Positions 1 through 7,610 of a DNA stretch of 64,000 nt are shown here, piece by piece. How positions within the stretch are numbered: the stretch's first letter is position 1; each line of letters opens with the position of its first letter. The notes below the pieces were generated by a model that saw only the letters and a list, made by a program, of their open reading frames with translations, was not told where the DNA came from and did not search any database. A program made the position numbers and the translations under genes. Source of the DNA: Tepidibacter hydrothermalis (GTDB lineage Bacteria; Bacillota; Clostridia; Peptostreptococcales; Peptostreptococcaceae); the NCBI RefSeq assembly GCF_029542625.1, contig NZ_CP120733.1, positions 992,001 through 1,056,000 of the forward strand. The letters are read 5' to 3'.

Positions 1-319
1 GTATGAAGTTATAGATCTTGGAGTAAACATAGATAATAAAGATATAATAGATTCAGCTATAAAGGAAGAGGCTCAAGTTATAGCAGTTTCTTCTATGATG
101 ACGACTACTATGACTGAAATGAAAATACTAATAGAACAGTTAAATAGTATTAATATTAAAAATAAGCCATATGTAATTATTGGTGGAGGTTGTATAACCA
201 AAAACTATGCTGTAGAAATAGGTGCTGATGGATATTCTGAAAATGCTCCAAAAGCAGTAAAGCTTGTAGCACGTTTGATTGAGGAGGGAAAAGATGACTT
301 TATTAGAGTATATAAATAG
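1..319 (+). CDS. Corrinoid (cobalamin-binding) protein, 3' part
   Basis: The frame is open from the first bases of the window, so the gene begins upstream and only about 105 C-terminal residues are visible. They match the end of a B12-binding Rossmann domain of the methyltransferase corrinoid-protein family: a VIDLGVN segment, an AVSSMMTTTM strand-loop, then the conserved VIIGGG and GADGYSENA segments that surround the corrinoid nucleotide tail. Such proteins carry a methyl group on cobalamin between two methyltransferases. The next gene starts inside its last codons (26-nt overlap) and encodes a matching methyltransferase, which supports translational coupling and a shared function. The substrate cannot be read from the sequence. 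Confidence 0.88.
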   Translation, partial: YEVIDLGVNIDNKDIIDSAIKEEAQVIAVSSMMTTTMTEMKILIEQLNSINIKNKPYVIIGGGCITKNYAVEIGADGYSENAPKAVKLVARLIEEGKDDFIRVYK

Positions 320-1295
320 TGAGGATAGAGGATTTTTTCTTCCTGATATGGCTACTAATGGATTGTTTTTAACTAATTATAAAGCTTATGATATTTATGA
401 AAATCCAAATAATCAACTAGAAATGGCCAAGGTTATGGATGAAACATTTGAGTCGGATTTTATATATTCATTTTGTGATGGGATAATTTTTTGTGAAACA
501 TTGGGACTTGATATATTAAAGTCTGATTATGACTTTCCAAGTGTATTGAATCATCCAATAACAGATATAGAAATATTAAGTAAATGTGAGGTTCCAGACC
601 CTTATAAAACTGGTAGAATGCCTGTTAATATTGAAAGTCTGACATTAATAGCAAATAATATAAAAAAACCATTGTACGTTTCTATACAAGGACCATTTAC
701 ACTAGCTATACAGCTTGCAGGAGCTACTCATCTTTTGAGAAGTATAATAACGGATCCTGAATTTGTAGAAAAACTATTAGAGTTTACTACAGAAACTGTG
801 AGAAGGTATAGTGTGGCGGTCAATAAAGCAGGCGCTAAACTTATATCTATATCAGAACCAGCAGCTGTTACATTAAATCCAGAAAGATTTGATAAATATG
901 TTGTACCTAATGTAGAGAAAATATATAAAGAATTAACTTGTTGGAAGAGTATGCACATATGTGGAGATACATCTTATATATTAGATAATATGTTGAGTTG
1001 TAGTATAGATGCTATAAGTTTGGATCAAATCATGAATTATGAAGATGTAAAACATAGAATACCCGATGATATTGTGCTGATAGGAAATCTTGATCCTATA
1101 GAACTTTTAGGAAGAGGAAAACCAGAGGATATAAGAAAAGAAACTATAAAATTGATGAAGATTATGAGGGAGAATAACAATTATTTATGTGCTTTTGGCT
1201 GTAATTGCTTAAATGATACACCAGTAGAAAATCTACAAAGTGCAATTAAAACAGGCAGAATGGCTTATAAAGAATTAGATAGTATTCATTTATAG
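294..1295 (+). CDS. UroD-family corrinoid methyltransferase (MtaA/MtbA-like)
   Basis: A 333-aa protein of the uroporphyrinogen decarboxylase/methylcobalamin methyltransferase superfamily. The HICGDTS segment near residue 222 and the later cysteine-containing AFGCNCLND segment form the usual Zn-binding His-x-Cys...Cys pattern of MtaA/MtbA-type enzymes, which move methyl groups between a corrinoid protein and a thiol. I chose ATG 294 because it follows a GAGGAGG site at 281-287; the frame extends 15 nt upstream to a TTG that lies on that site. The gene overlaps the corrinoid protein and is followed 14 nt later by a MetH-activation-like protein, so the three form one methyl-transfer operon. True UroD activity is unlikely given these neighbours; the methyl donor is unknown. 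Confidence 0.85.
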   Translation: MTLLEYINSEDRGFFLPDMATNGLFLTNYKAYDIYENPNNQLEMAKVMDETFESDFIYSFCDGIIFCETLGLDILKSDYDFPSVLNHPITDIEILSKCEVPDPYKTGRMPVNIESLTLIANNIKKPLYVSIQGPFTLAIQLAGATHLLRSIITDPEFVEKLLEFTTETVRRYSVAVNKAGAKLISISEPAAVTLNPERFDKYVVPNVEKIYKELTCWKSMHICGDTSYILDNMLSCSIDAISLDQIMNYEDVKHRIPDDIVLIGNLDPIELLGRGKPEDIRKETIKLMKIMRENNNYLCAFGCNCLNDTPVENLQSAIKTGRMAYKELDSIHL

Positions 1296-1309
1296 TTAGG
1301 AGATATACA

Positions 1310-1945
1310 ATGGAAAGCATTTATAAAGTTTATATAGATAAAAATAAGGTATTGAAATTCCTAGGTTACTCTAAGAGAAAACCTTCAGAAATTATACTCA
1401 GAAAAATTGATGAAGAATGTGATATAGCAGATAAATTTATAAAACCACAGGTGTCATTAAAGCAGTTTGAAATAAATCATGATAACAATCAAATTACTAT
1501 TGCAGATAAATATGTTCTTAAAGGAAAATATGCTTTTGATAGGTTAAAAGACTGTAAAAATATTTATATAGCACTGTATACAATAGGAACAGATATAGAG
1601 GAAAGAATAAAATACTATACTAATAATAATGAAATGATAAGAGGTATGGTATTAGATAAAATAGGTATAGTTGCACTAGATTATATAAATGATAAAATTA
1701 AATATAATATTTTAAATCAAATACCGGGATTAAAAATATCTTCAGAAATATACCCAGGGGAAAGTGACTTTGATGTATCAAACCAAAAAATTATATTCGA
1801 TTTATTGAAAAATGAAAATAGTAATATCAGAATAAATGAACATTATCAATTATTCCCTATAAAAACTGTAGGAGTTATATTTGGAGTAGGATTAAAGGAT
1901 AATAATATAGGTCGATGTGATAATTGTAAAAATAAATGTTATTAA
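1310..1945 (+). CDS. MetH-type B12 reactivation-domain protein
   Basis: A 211-aa protein resembling the stand-alone methionine synthase activation-domain family found beside corrinoid methyltransferases in Clostridia. Its length fits, the central LDKIGIVALDYIND helix is typical, and the ISSEIYPGESDFDVSNQ segment resembles the AdoMet-binding stretch (PGY/PGES) of that domain. It ends in a cysteine cluster (CDNCKNKC) that could bind metal or an Fe-S centre. The family is thought to return cob(II)alamin to the active cob(I)alamin state by reductive methylation. The start follows TAGGAGA with good spacing. It is the last gene of the methyltransferase operon, just before a hairpin terminator. Confidence 0.75.
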   Translation: MESIYKVYIDKNKVLKFLGYSKRKPSEIILRKIDEECDIADKFIKPQVSLKQFEINHDNNQITIADKYVLKGKYAFDRLKDCKNIYIALYTIGTDIEERIKYYTNNNEMIRGMVLDKIGIVALDYINDKIKYNILNQIPGLKISSEIYPGESDFDVSNQKIIFDLLKNENSNIRINEHYQLFPIKTVGVIFGVGLKDNNIGRCDNCKNKCY

Positions 1946-1978
1946 AAACGGCATTAGATAGTATCTAGTGCTGTTTTT
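1944..1978. terminator. Bidirectional hairpin terminator
   Basis: A 17-nt arm (1944-1960) pairs with 1962-1978 with few mismatches around a one-base gap. The outer A/T tracts give a U-tail on both strands. It lies between the plus-strand methyltransferase operon and the convergent germination permease. Confidence 0.8.
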
Positions 1979-1988
1979 AATATATCAT

Positions 1989-3080
1989 TTAGTTTAATTG
2001 TTTTAAATTTTTATGCTTAATTTCTGCAACAATCCATATTGTAATAGGTAAAATAACTTGAAATAAAAAAGAATAATAAGGCCATACCTTGAAAGCCCAA
2101 TCAACCATTTCAAAAAGACTATTATATATAAGATGAGATAAATTAAGCATTAATAAAGCCATTGGAGTTACTATAAATTTATAGTTGTTAAAACCAAATA
2201 ATTTAGCAACTCCATTACAAGAACTTAACAAGCATATACTTATCTTAACAAACCCTCCAGTTAAAAAAGATATAGATACAATTATTTCAATTCTTTGTAT
2301 AAAATCACCAATAGTTGCTCTGGACACAGCATGTTGCCCAGGAAAAAATAAAGTACTATATGAATGTTCTCCTAAAATTAAAATGTCAGCTAATGAAGTT
2401 ATAAACACTATAATTCCTCCAATTATTAATCCGAATATATAAACTCTATATGGTGATTGACTATTTTTTAATGATGAAAAAACTAAACAGAATAAAATTG
2501 TCTCAGCAAAAGGAAATGAAAATACTCCAAAAGCTCCTTGAATGACTGGTTTTATTCCGTTATCTAATATAGGGAAAATATTATTTATATCAATATTAGG
2601 AATTAGTAATAATCCACCTGTAATTACTAAAAGTATAATTACCAGTATAAAAAAGTAGGACCATCTTCCTAGAAGTTCGATTCCATCTTTTATACCCCAA
2701 ACACATAAAGAAATAATGAATATCATAGGTACAATCATTGGGGTTTGAGATAATGAAACGTTGACAATAAATTCTCCAAAATTCCTTAAAACCAATGAAC
2801 CTAAATGAAAGGCAATCCAAATATATAATATACTGATAAATTTACCAATGAACTTACCAAAAACTATTTCAAGAATATTAAATAAATCTTTTTTGGGAAA
2901 AAGAGAAAGAAGTCTAGCGTAAATCATTAATATTGGAAATGCAAATAAAATTGATAATAAAATAGCCAACCATGAGTCCTTTTCTGCTTCGGCTCCAACA
3001 CCTAGTACAAAAGTACTTCCTGTTATGAATAATGTTATAAGGCATATACCTTGCTTATCTGAAATAAGTTCTTTATTCAT
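1989..3080 (-). CDS. GerAB-family spore germination permease
   Basis: A 363-aa, very hydrophobic protein with about ten predicted membrane segments. It matches the GerAB/GerKB endospore germination permeases (amino acid-polyamine transporter fold) in length and in motifs: ISDKQGI at the N-terminus, FPKKDLFNILEIVFGK in the first cytoplasmic loop, and a central FPFAETILF segment. GerAB subunits form the ligand-binding part of germinant receptors in the spore inner membrane, normally with GerAA and GerAC. Neither partner is adjacent here. I chose ATG 3080 because an AGGAG site lies about 10 nt upstream; a longer frame to 3098 would include that site. It lies downstream of the deoR-like gene on the same strand, separated by two tandem hairpins. 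Confidence 0.85.
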   Translation of the reverse strand: MNKELISDKQGICLITLFITGSTFVLGVGAEAEKDSWLAILLSILFAFPILMIYARLLSLFPKKDLFNILEIVFGKFIGKFISILYIWIAFHLGSLVLRNFGEFIVNVSLSQTPMIVPMIFIISLCVWGIKDGIELLGRWSYFFILVIILLVITGGLLLIPNIDINNIFPILDNGIKPVIQGAFGVFSFPFAETILFCLVFSSLKNSQSPYRVYIFGLIIGGIIVFITSLADILILGEHSYSTLFFPGQHAVSRATIGDFIQRIEIIVSISFLTGGFVKISICLLSSCNGVAKLFGFNNYKFIVTPMALLMLNLSHLIYNSLFEMVDWAFKVWPYYSFLFQVILPITIWIVAEIKHKNLKQLN

Positions 3081-3186
3081 TATTTGTACTCCTAACATTC
3101 AAAAGTCATTTAATAGTTTAACCTAAATAGATTAATTTAATTCTAATAAAAGACATCTCAAAGTGTATGAAAAGTACAACTAAATA

Positions 3187-3270
3187 AACACCCTACTATC
3201 ACGCCCAAAGGTAACGCTAGTAAGGTGTTGAACTACTATCACGCCCAAAAGGTAACGCTAGTAGGGTGTT
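3187..3270. repeat. Tandem hairpin repeat between deoR and gerAB genes
   Basis: Two near-identical copies of about 40 bp lie head to tail (about 3193-3230 and 3233-3270), sharing CTATCACGCCCAAA and GGTAACGCTAGTA. Each copy can fold on itself, and the outermost arms (3187-3198 and 3259-3270) are also a perfect 12-nt inverted repeat, so alternative structures are possible. The position just after the stop codon of the DeoR gene suggests transcription termination or mRNA end stabilisation. Confidence 0.7.
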
Positions 3271-3278
3271 AACTTATT

Positions 3279-4046
3279 TTATTTTGCGAGCATAATATTT
3301 ATTTGGTTACTATCAAGAATATCAATTAATGATTTATCAGGGAGTTTATCAGTAACAATTATATCGATTTGAGATAAATCAGTAACTTTGAAAAATCCTT
3401 TTTTACCAAACTTTGAACTATCAACTAATACAATGACTTGGTCAGCTTGTTCAATCATTTTTCTCATTATGAAGCCCTCTTCTTCAAAAGCAACCATTAC
3501 TCCTTCTTCTGTAAGACCACAGATACCTATGAAGACTTTATCTACATAATAATTTGAAAGCATTGAGATGACTGATGGTCCATATAAAAAACGCTGTTCT
3601 TGATTCAATTTACCTCCTAACAAATGAATATTAACTTCTGGTTTGTTGGAAAGTATATAAGCCTGATTAATAGAATTTGTAATAACAGTACAATCATTTA
3701 CTTGTAAAAATTCTGAACATGCTTGAACTGTAGTGGATGTATCCATAATGATTCTATCACCATTTTTAATCAGTGATGCTGCCAATTTGCCAATGGCTTT
3801 TTTTTCTTTAGAATCATTAGAAATACGGTCTTTATAACTTTTAATTTCTTTTATTATAGTTGGCAATAAAGCGCCTCCACGAGTTCGAAGAATGCTACCT
3901 CTTTCTTCTAATTTTACTAAATCTCTTCTTGCTGTATCTCTTGAAGTATTACATAGATTACAAATTTCCTCTACATTAATTCGTTTATGTTCATGTAAAT
4001 AATTAAGAATTAGTTGGAGTCTTTCTTCTTGATACACATTCTTCAC
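3279..4046 (-). CDS. DeoR/GlpR-family transcriptional regulator
   Basis: A 255-aa regulator of typical DeoR length. Residues about 5-60 are the helix-turn-helix (ERLQLILNYL, then CNTSRDTARRDLVKLEERG), followed by the characteristic RTRGGALL wing. The remainder is the DeoR C-terminal sensor domain that binds phosphosugars, with IMDTSTTVQACSEFL, NSINQAYIL and VFIGICGLTEEGV segments. Family members usually repress a neighbouring sugar operon; no such operon is adjacent, so the target is unknown. The start has a GAGGTG site 5 nt upstream. The chromosomal gene to its right is the split yyaL. Confidence 0.92.
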   Translation of the reverse strand: MKNVYQEERLQLILNYLHEHKRINVEEICNLCNTSRDTARRDLVKLEERGSILRTRGGALLPTIIKEIKSYKDRISNDSKEKKAIGKLAASLIKNGDRIIMDTSTTVQACSEFLQVNDCTVITNSINQAYILSNKPEVNIHLLGGKLNQEQRFLYGPSVISMLSNYYVDKVFIGICGLTEEGVMVAFEEEGFIMRKMIEQADQVIVLVDSSKFGKKGFFKVTDLSQIDIIVTDKLPDKSLIDILDSNQINIMLAK

Positions 4047-4317
4047 CTCTGTTTTAATTATAAAATAATTATAAGTTATATTAAGTAAAACGTCAAGTTT
4101 AATTAAGTAAAAATAAGTGAATGTAATTTAAAAAAAGAGAATTGTCATATTATAAATTCAGACAGTTGATTTATTGGTTGTATAGAGTTTAATAAGTATT
4201 ATTTAAAATTTTATAAACAATGAAATAGTTATACGATTCTAAATAAATGATATAACTCCGTGAATAGACTAACTTATCAAGTGGGAAACTATACAAAAAC
4301 AAAGAGGAAGGTGATGA

Positions 4318-4496
4318 TATGTCACAATATATGAGTGAAAAAGAAAACAGATTAGCCAAAGAAAAGTCACCATATTTGTTACAGCACAAAAACAATCCAG
4401 TTGATTGGTATCCATGGGGAGAAGAAGCTTTTAAGAAAGCAAAAGAAGAAGACAAACCTATATTTTTATCTATTGGATATTCCACTTGTCATTGAT
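4318..4496 (+). pseudogene. yyaL: yyaL 5' fragment, cut by the element (left half)
   Basis: From ATG 4321, preceded by GAGGAAGGTGATG, the frame encodes 58 residues that match the N-terminus of thioredoxin-domain DUF255 proteins such as Yya[28 protein letters not shown] and [14 protein letters not shown]. The normal continuation is WCHVME, but here Trp is replaced by TGA TGA and the downstream sequence is unrelated. The missing C-terminal 630 residues lie at 43915-45819. Joining 4494 to 43926 restores an open frame through CHWCHVME, so this is the chromosomal half of one gene split by the integrated element rather than an independent pseudogene. Confidence 0.93.
4484..4494 (+). other. attL core of the integrated element
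   Basis: ACTTGTCATTG, identical to 43915-43925. It falls on the codons for the TCHW part of the conserved TCHWCHVM motif of YyaL. Left of it the sequence is the yyaL frame; right of it begins element DNA. Confidence 0.85.
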
Positions 4497-4548
4497 GACA
4501 TATACGTAAATAACAGTAAACAATGAGTATTTAATAAACAATGAGCTT

Positions 4549-4600
4549 AATATAAAAGCATCGCTAACATATTTAATAGTGTTAGCGGTGCTTTTATATT
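4549..4600. terminator. Strong hairpin at the element's left edge
   Basis: The arms 4549-4570 and 4579-4600 pair over 22 bp with only G-U exceptions around an 8-nt loop, with A/T-rich outer ends on both strands. It would stop transcription entering from the yyaL promoter and read-out from the element. Confidence 0.75.
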
Positions 4601-4700
4601 ATACAAACACATCCATCAAGAAAGTAATAATAAATGTAATGATATGAAAATTTACTTTCTAGAATAGCCTTATAAATATATGTAAGGAATGTTTATTTGC

Positions 4701-4729
4701 TTGTTAAAAGAACGTACGTTTTATATAAT
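4701..4729 (+). promoter_or_regulatory. Promoter with palindromic operator candidate
   Basis: TTGTTA (4701-4706), a 17-nt spacer and TATAAT (4724-4729) form a near-consensus vegetative promoter driving the PAPS-reductase operon. The spacer contains the perfect palindrome AACGTACGTT (4711-4720), placed where a repressor dimer would block RNA polymerase. No regulator gene is adjacent. Confidence 0.65.
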
Positions 4730-4920
4730 GGTCATATAAATTATTAAGTGATTATATATAATACTTGGTAGAGCGTAAGTATTTTTATATGCTTTTGAAA
4801 AAATAACTAAATGCGAAATAGTGTAAAATTATAAGATATTATGTTAAAATTATAAGGTTAAGGATAATGTATATTATTTTAAATAATATTGTTGGCAAAT
4901 TTGAAGCAAGGAGAATTAGA

Positions 4921-6702
4921 ATGATATTTTATTATTGTGATAAATGTCAAAAAATACACGATAGAACGGATTATGTAGAATATAAAAATGGAAAATATTC
5001 ATGTAAAGCTTGTAAAGAGAATAATAGAATTCACAATATAACTCTTAAATCAAAGTTATATTGGTGTAATGATTGTAATATACCCATCCATGATCAAATA
5101 TGTGGCTTATGTGGCAAAAAAGGTAAATATATAACGACAGATTTAAGACCAGTATTTCCAGAAGAAAGACTACTTTTAGAAGTGTTACAAGGAGAACCTT
5201 TTAAGTATAAAGATAGTTCTGTGTGGAATGGTGCAGGAAATAGATATATAGTTGATGGAAAAAAATTGAAAATAACTATAAAAGATTTAATGAAAAATGA
5301 TTCTAATAAAGTTAGACAACAAATAGAAGAAAATACAAATAAGAATTCATATGATAAATTTAATGAATACATTAAAAAGTTTGTACAAGCTAATAAAGGT
5401 AGATTTAACTCTATAGTAAGCATGTCAACAGATGAAATAAATAAAGATATTAAAGGGTATGGTTTTGATCAAATGTTTGTTTCTTTTAGTGGAGGTAAAG
5501 ACTCAACCGTTGTTAGTGATTTGGTTACAAAGGCATTAAGTAAGCCTAGAATTATTCATATATTTGGAGACACTACATTAGAGTTTCCTCTGACTTTGGA
5601 ATATGTTACAAGATTTAGAAAAAATAATAGAAAAACTCCTATGTTAGTTGCTAAAAATAAAGAAAAAAATTTCTATGATTTATGTGATGTAATAGGAGCT
5701 CCTAGCAGAGTTATGAGATGGTGTTGTGGTATTTTTAAAACAGGACCCATAAATAGTAAAATAAGTTCGGCTTTTAAAAATAAAAAAAGGATATTAACAT
5801 TTTATGGAATAAGGAGAAGTGAATCTGTAAAAAGAAGTAACTATGAAAGAGAAAGTGAAAGTCCTAAAATTACTAAGCAGAAAGTAGTATCTCCTATTAT
5901 ATATTGGTTCGATTTTGATATTTGGCTTTATATACTATCGACGGGCATAGATTTTAATGATGCATATAGATTAGGATATTCACGTGTTGGATGCTGGTGC
6001 TGTCCTAATAATAGTGATTGGGCAACGTATTTATCAAGGATATATATGTTACAACAGTATAATGACTGGAGAAATTTATTAATAAACTTTGCAAAAAAAA
6101 TAGGAAAGCCTGATGCAGAAGTTTACGTTGATGAAGGAAAATGGAAGGCTAGACAAGGTGGAAATGGAATTTCGTTTAGTAAAAATTCCATTATTTCATT
6201 TAAGCCTTGTGCAAATGAAAATGATGCTTTTAGTTATGAGTTAAGAAAAGAAATAACAGAGGAATTATATCAGTTATTTAAACCTTTTGGATATATTAAT
6301 AAAGAAATAGGAAATAAGAGATTAGGTGAAGTTTACGTTGTTGATAAAAATAATAATCCGATAATGAGGCTTCAAGGAAGGATAAATAGTAAGACACTGA
6401 AAGTAACTATATTAAAACTTCCCATACACAAGGCTAAAAGCTTAACGGATGCTAAGAAAAAAATAGATGCACAAATTACAAAATATCAAATGTGTATGGG
6501 GTGTTTAGGCTGTGAAAGTGTATGTAGGTTTGATGCAATATCTGTTGTTAAATCTGCAAGTGAAAAAGAAGCTCAAAATAAAAAGATAAAAGAAAAATAT
6601 GAGATAGATGATAATAAGTGTGTTAGATGTGGAGAATGTGTTCAGCATTTTGACGGTGGTTGTTATATAAGAAAAGTACTAGCTATAAAGAGAGGAGGTT
6701 AG
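4921..6702 (+). CDS. PAPS reductase-like sulfurtransferase with ferredoxin domain (DndC-like)
   Basis: A 593-aa protein. Residues 1-75 contain several CxxC pairs that look like zinc ribbons. The PAPS-reductase/PP-loop core has FVSFSGGKDST with SGGKDS near residue 190, a WCCGIFKTGP cysteine segment and a YGIRRSES strand. The C-terminus has two ferredoxin-like cysteine clusters (CMGCLGCESVC from about residue 525 and CVRCGECVQ...GGC from about 567). DndC-type enzymes use such a PP-loop to activate the DNA backbone for sulfur insertion, and a cysteine desulfurase is encoded in the same cluster. ATG 4921 has AAGGAG 8 nt upstream. The next gene begins 4 nt after the stop. Alternative: another sulfurtransferase acting on a nucleic acid. 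Biochemical role is inferred. Confidence 0.82.
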   Translation: MIFYYCDKCQKIHDRTDYVEYKNGKYSCKACKENNRIHNITLKSKLYWCNDCNIPIHDQICGLCGKKGKYITTDLRPVFPEERLLLEVLQGEPFKYKDSSVWNGAGNRYIVDGKKLKITIKDLMKNDSNKVRQQIEENTNKNSYDKFNEYIKKFVQANKGRFNSIVSMSTDEINKDIKGYGFDQMFVSFSGGKDSTVVSDLVTKALSKPRIIHIFGDTTLEFPLTLEYVTRFRKNNRKTPMLVAKNKEKNFYDLCDVIGAPSRVMRWCCGIFKTGPINSKISSAFKNKKRILTFYGIRRSESVKRSNYERESESPKITKQKVVSPIIYWFDFDIWLYILSTGIDFNDAYRLGYSRVGCWCCPNNSDWATYLSRIYMLQQYNDWRNLLINFAKKIGKPDAEVYVDEGKWKARQGGNGISFSKNSIISFKPCANENDAFSYELRKEITEELYQLFKPFGYINKEIGNKRLGEVYVVDKNNNPIMRLQGRINSKTLKVTILKLPIHKAKSLTDAKKKIDAQITKYQMCMGCLGCESVCRFDAISVVKSASEKEAQNKKIKEKYEIDDNKCVRCGECVQHFDGGCYIRKVLAIKRGG

Positions 6703-6706
6703 CTTT

Positions 6707-7597
6707 GTGAGCAATATAACTAAAATAAAAATTAAAGGTCACGAAAGTTTCTATATAAGAGAAGGCTGGCTTAGTAAAGGTATGAAAAGTATTAATGAAG
6801 ATTCAAGTTTATTTTCGAATAAATTTGCTACGGATACTTTAGGGGTAGGAAGTAATATGGTGAAGTCTATAAGATATTGGCTTCAAGTATGTGGATTAAC
6901 AGAAGAAATAAGCGGTTATAAAGGAAAAAGAGAGCAGTTTTTAACTGATAGTTTAGGTAGAATAATATTTGAAAAAGATCCATACTTTGAAGATATATTT
7001 TCATTATGGTTAGTTCATTATAAATTGGCTTCAAATAGAGAATTAAGTACAACATGGTATTTGTTCTATAATGATTTTAAAGTTGAAGAATTTACTAAAG
7101 AAGATTTATTAGATGGAATGAAGTTAGCATTAGATAGAATAGATGCTAATTTAATTTATTCTGAAAAATCACTGCAAGATGATTGTAGTTGTTTAATAAA
7201 AACTTATTGTTTAGATGATAGTACAGAAAAAAATCCAGAAGATAATCTTATTTGTCCTTTAACAGATATTGTATTAATAAAAAGAAAAAAGACTTTTGAT
7301 AAAAGAGAGTATTATGTAAAATGTACACCTAGTATTGATAAATTAGATAAGTTAGTCATACTATACGTTATATTAGATAATATAAAAGATAATAAAACTA
7401 CTATTGATAGTTTATTAAATAATAATTGTAATGTTGGTAAGATTTTTAATCTAAATAGAAATATATTAAATGAATATTTAGATATATTAAAAAATGATGG
7501 ATATATAGAAATAAATAGAACGGCAGGATTAGATACAATATATGTTAAAGATATTACTAAGGAAGAAGTTTTAAATAGGTATTACGAGCAACTTTAA
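6707..7597 (+). CDS. DUF4007 family protein
   Basis: A 296-aa protein with the hallmark DUF4007 segments: GHESFYIREGWLSKG at residues about 10-25, an FATDTLGVGSNMVKSIRYW stretch near 45-63, and GLTEE after it. The family's function is not established; it typically lies beside PAPS-reductase-like and ATPase genes in defence clusters, exactly as here. The C-terminal 60 residues look like a winged-helix region (FNLNRNILNEYLDILKNDGYIEI), which could read DNA. It starts at GTG after AGAGGAGG, 4 nt after the PAPS-reductase stop, and is followed by the ATPase gene after 13 nt, so all three are one transcript. Confidence 0.85.
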   Translation: MSNITKIKIKGHESFYIREGWLSKGMKSINEDSSLFSNKFATDTLGVGSNMVKSIRYWLQVCGLTEEISGYKGKREQFLTDSLGRIIFEKDPYFEDIFSLWLVHYKLASNRELSTTWYLFYNDFKVEEFTKEDLLDGMKLALDRIDANLIYSEKSLQDDCSCLIKTYCLDDSTEKNPEDNLICPLTDIVLIKRKKTFDKREYYVKCTPSIDKLDKLVILYVILDNIKDNKTTIDSLLNNNCNVGKIFNLNRNILNEYLDILKNDGYIEINRTAGLDTIYVKDITKEEVLNRYYEQL

Positions 7598-7610
7598 GGA
7601 GGAATATTTA

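Larger units (their letters stand above)
4495..4920. other. Left end of element, non-coding leader region
   Basis: No credible gene. It holds the element edge, a 22-bp hairpin (4549-4600), a consensus-like promoter (4701-4729) and the long leader of the PAPS-reductase operon. A short open frame upstream of 4921 is only an in-frame extension lacking its own ribosome binding site. Confidence 0.6.

Noticed and set aside
2185-2442. 85-codon plus-strand frame inside the germination permease gene
   Set aside because: It is antisense to a well-supported membrane protein gene and has no ribosome binding site.
3187-3270. Two-unit CRISPR array
   Set aside because: The repeats are directly adjacent with no spacers and no cas genes; they fold as hairpins instead.
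5094-5423. 109-codon minus-strand frame inside the PAPS-reductase gene
   Set aside because: Shadow of a gene with clear motifs; no start signal or recognisable protein features.
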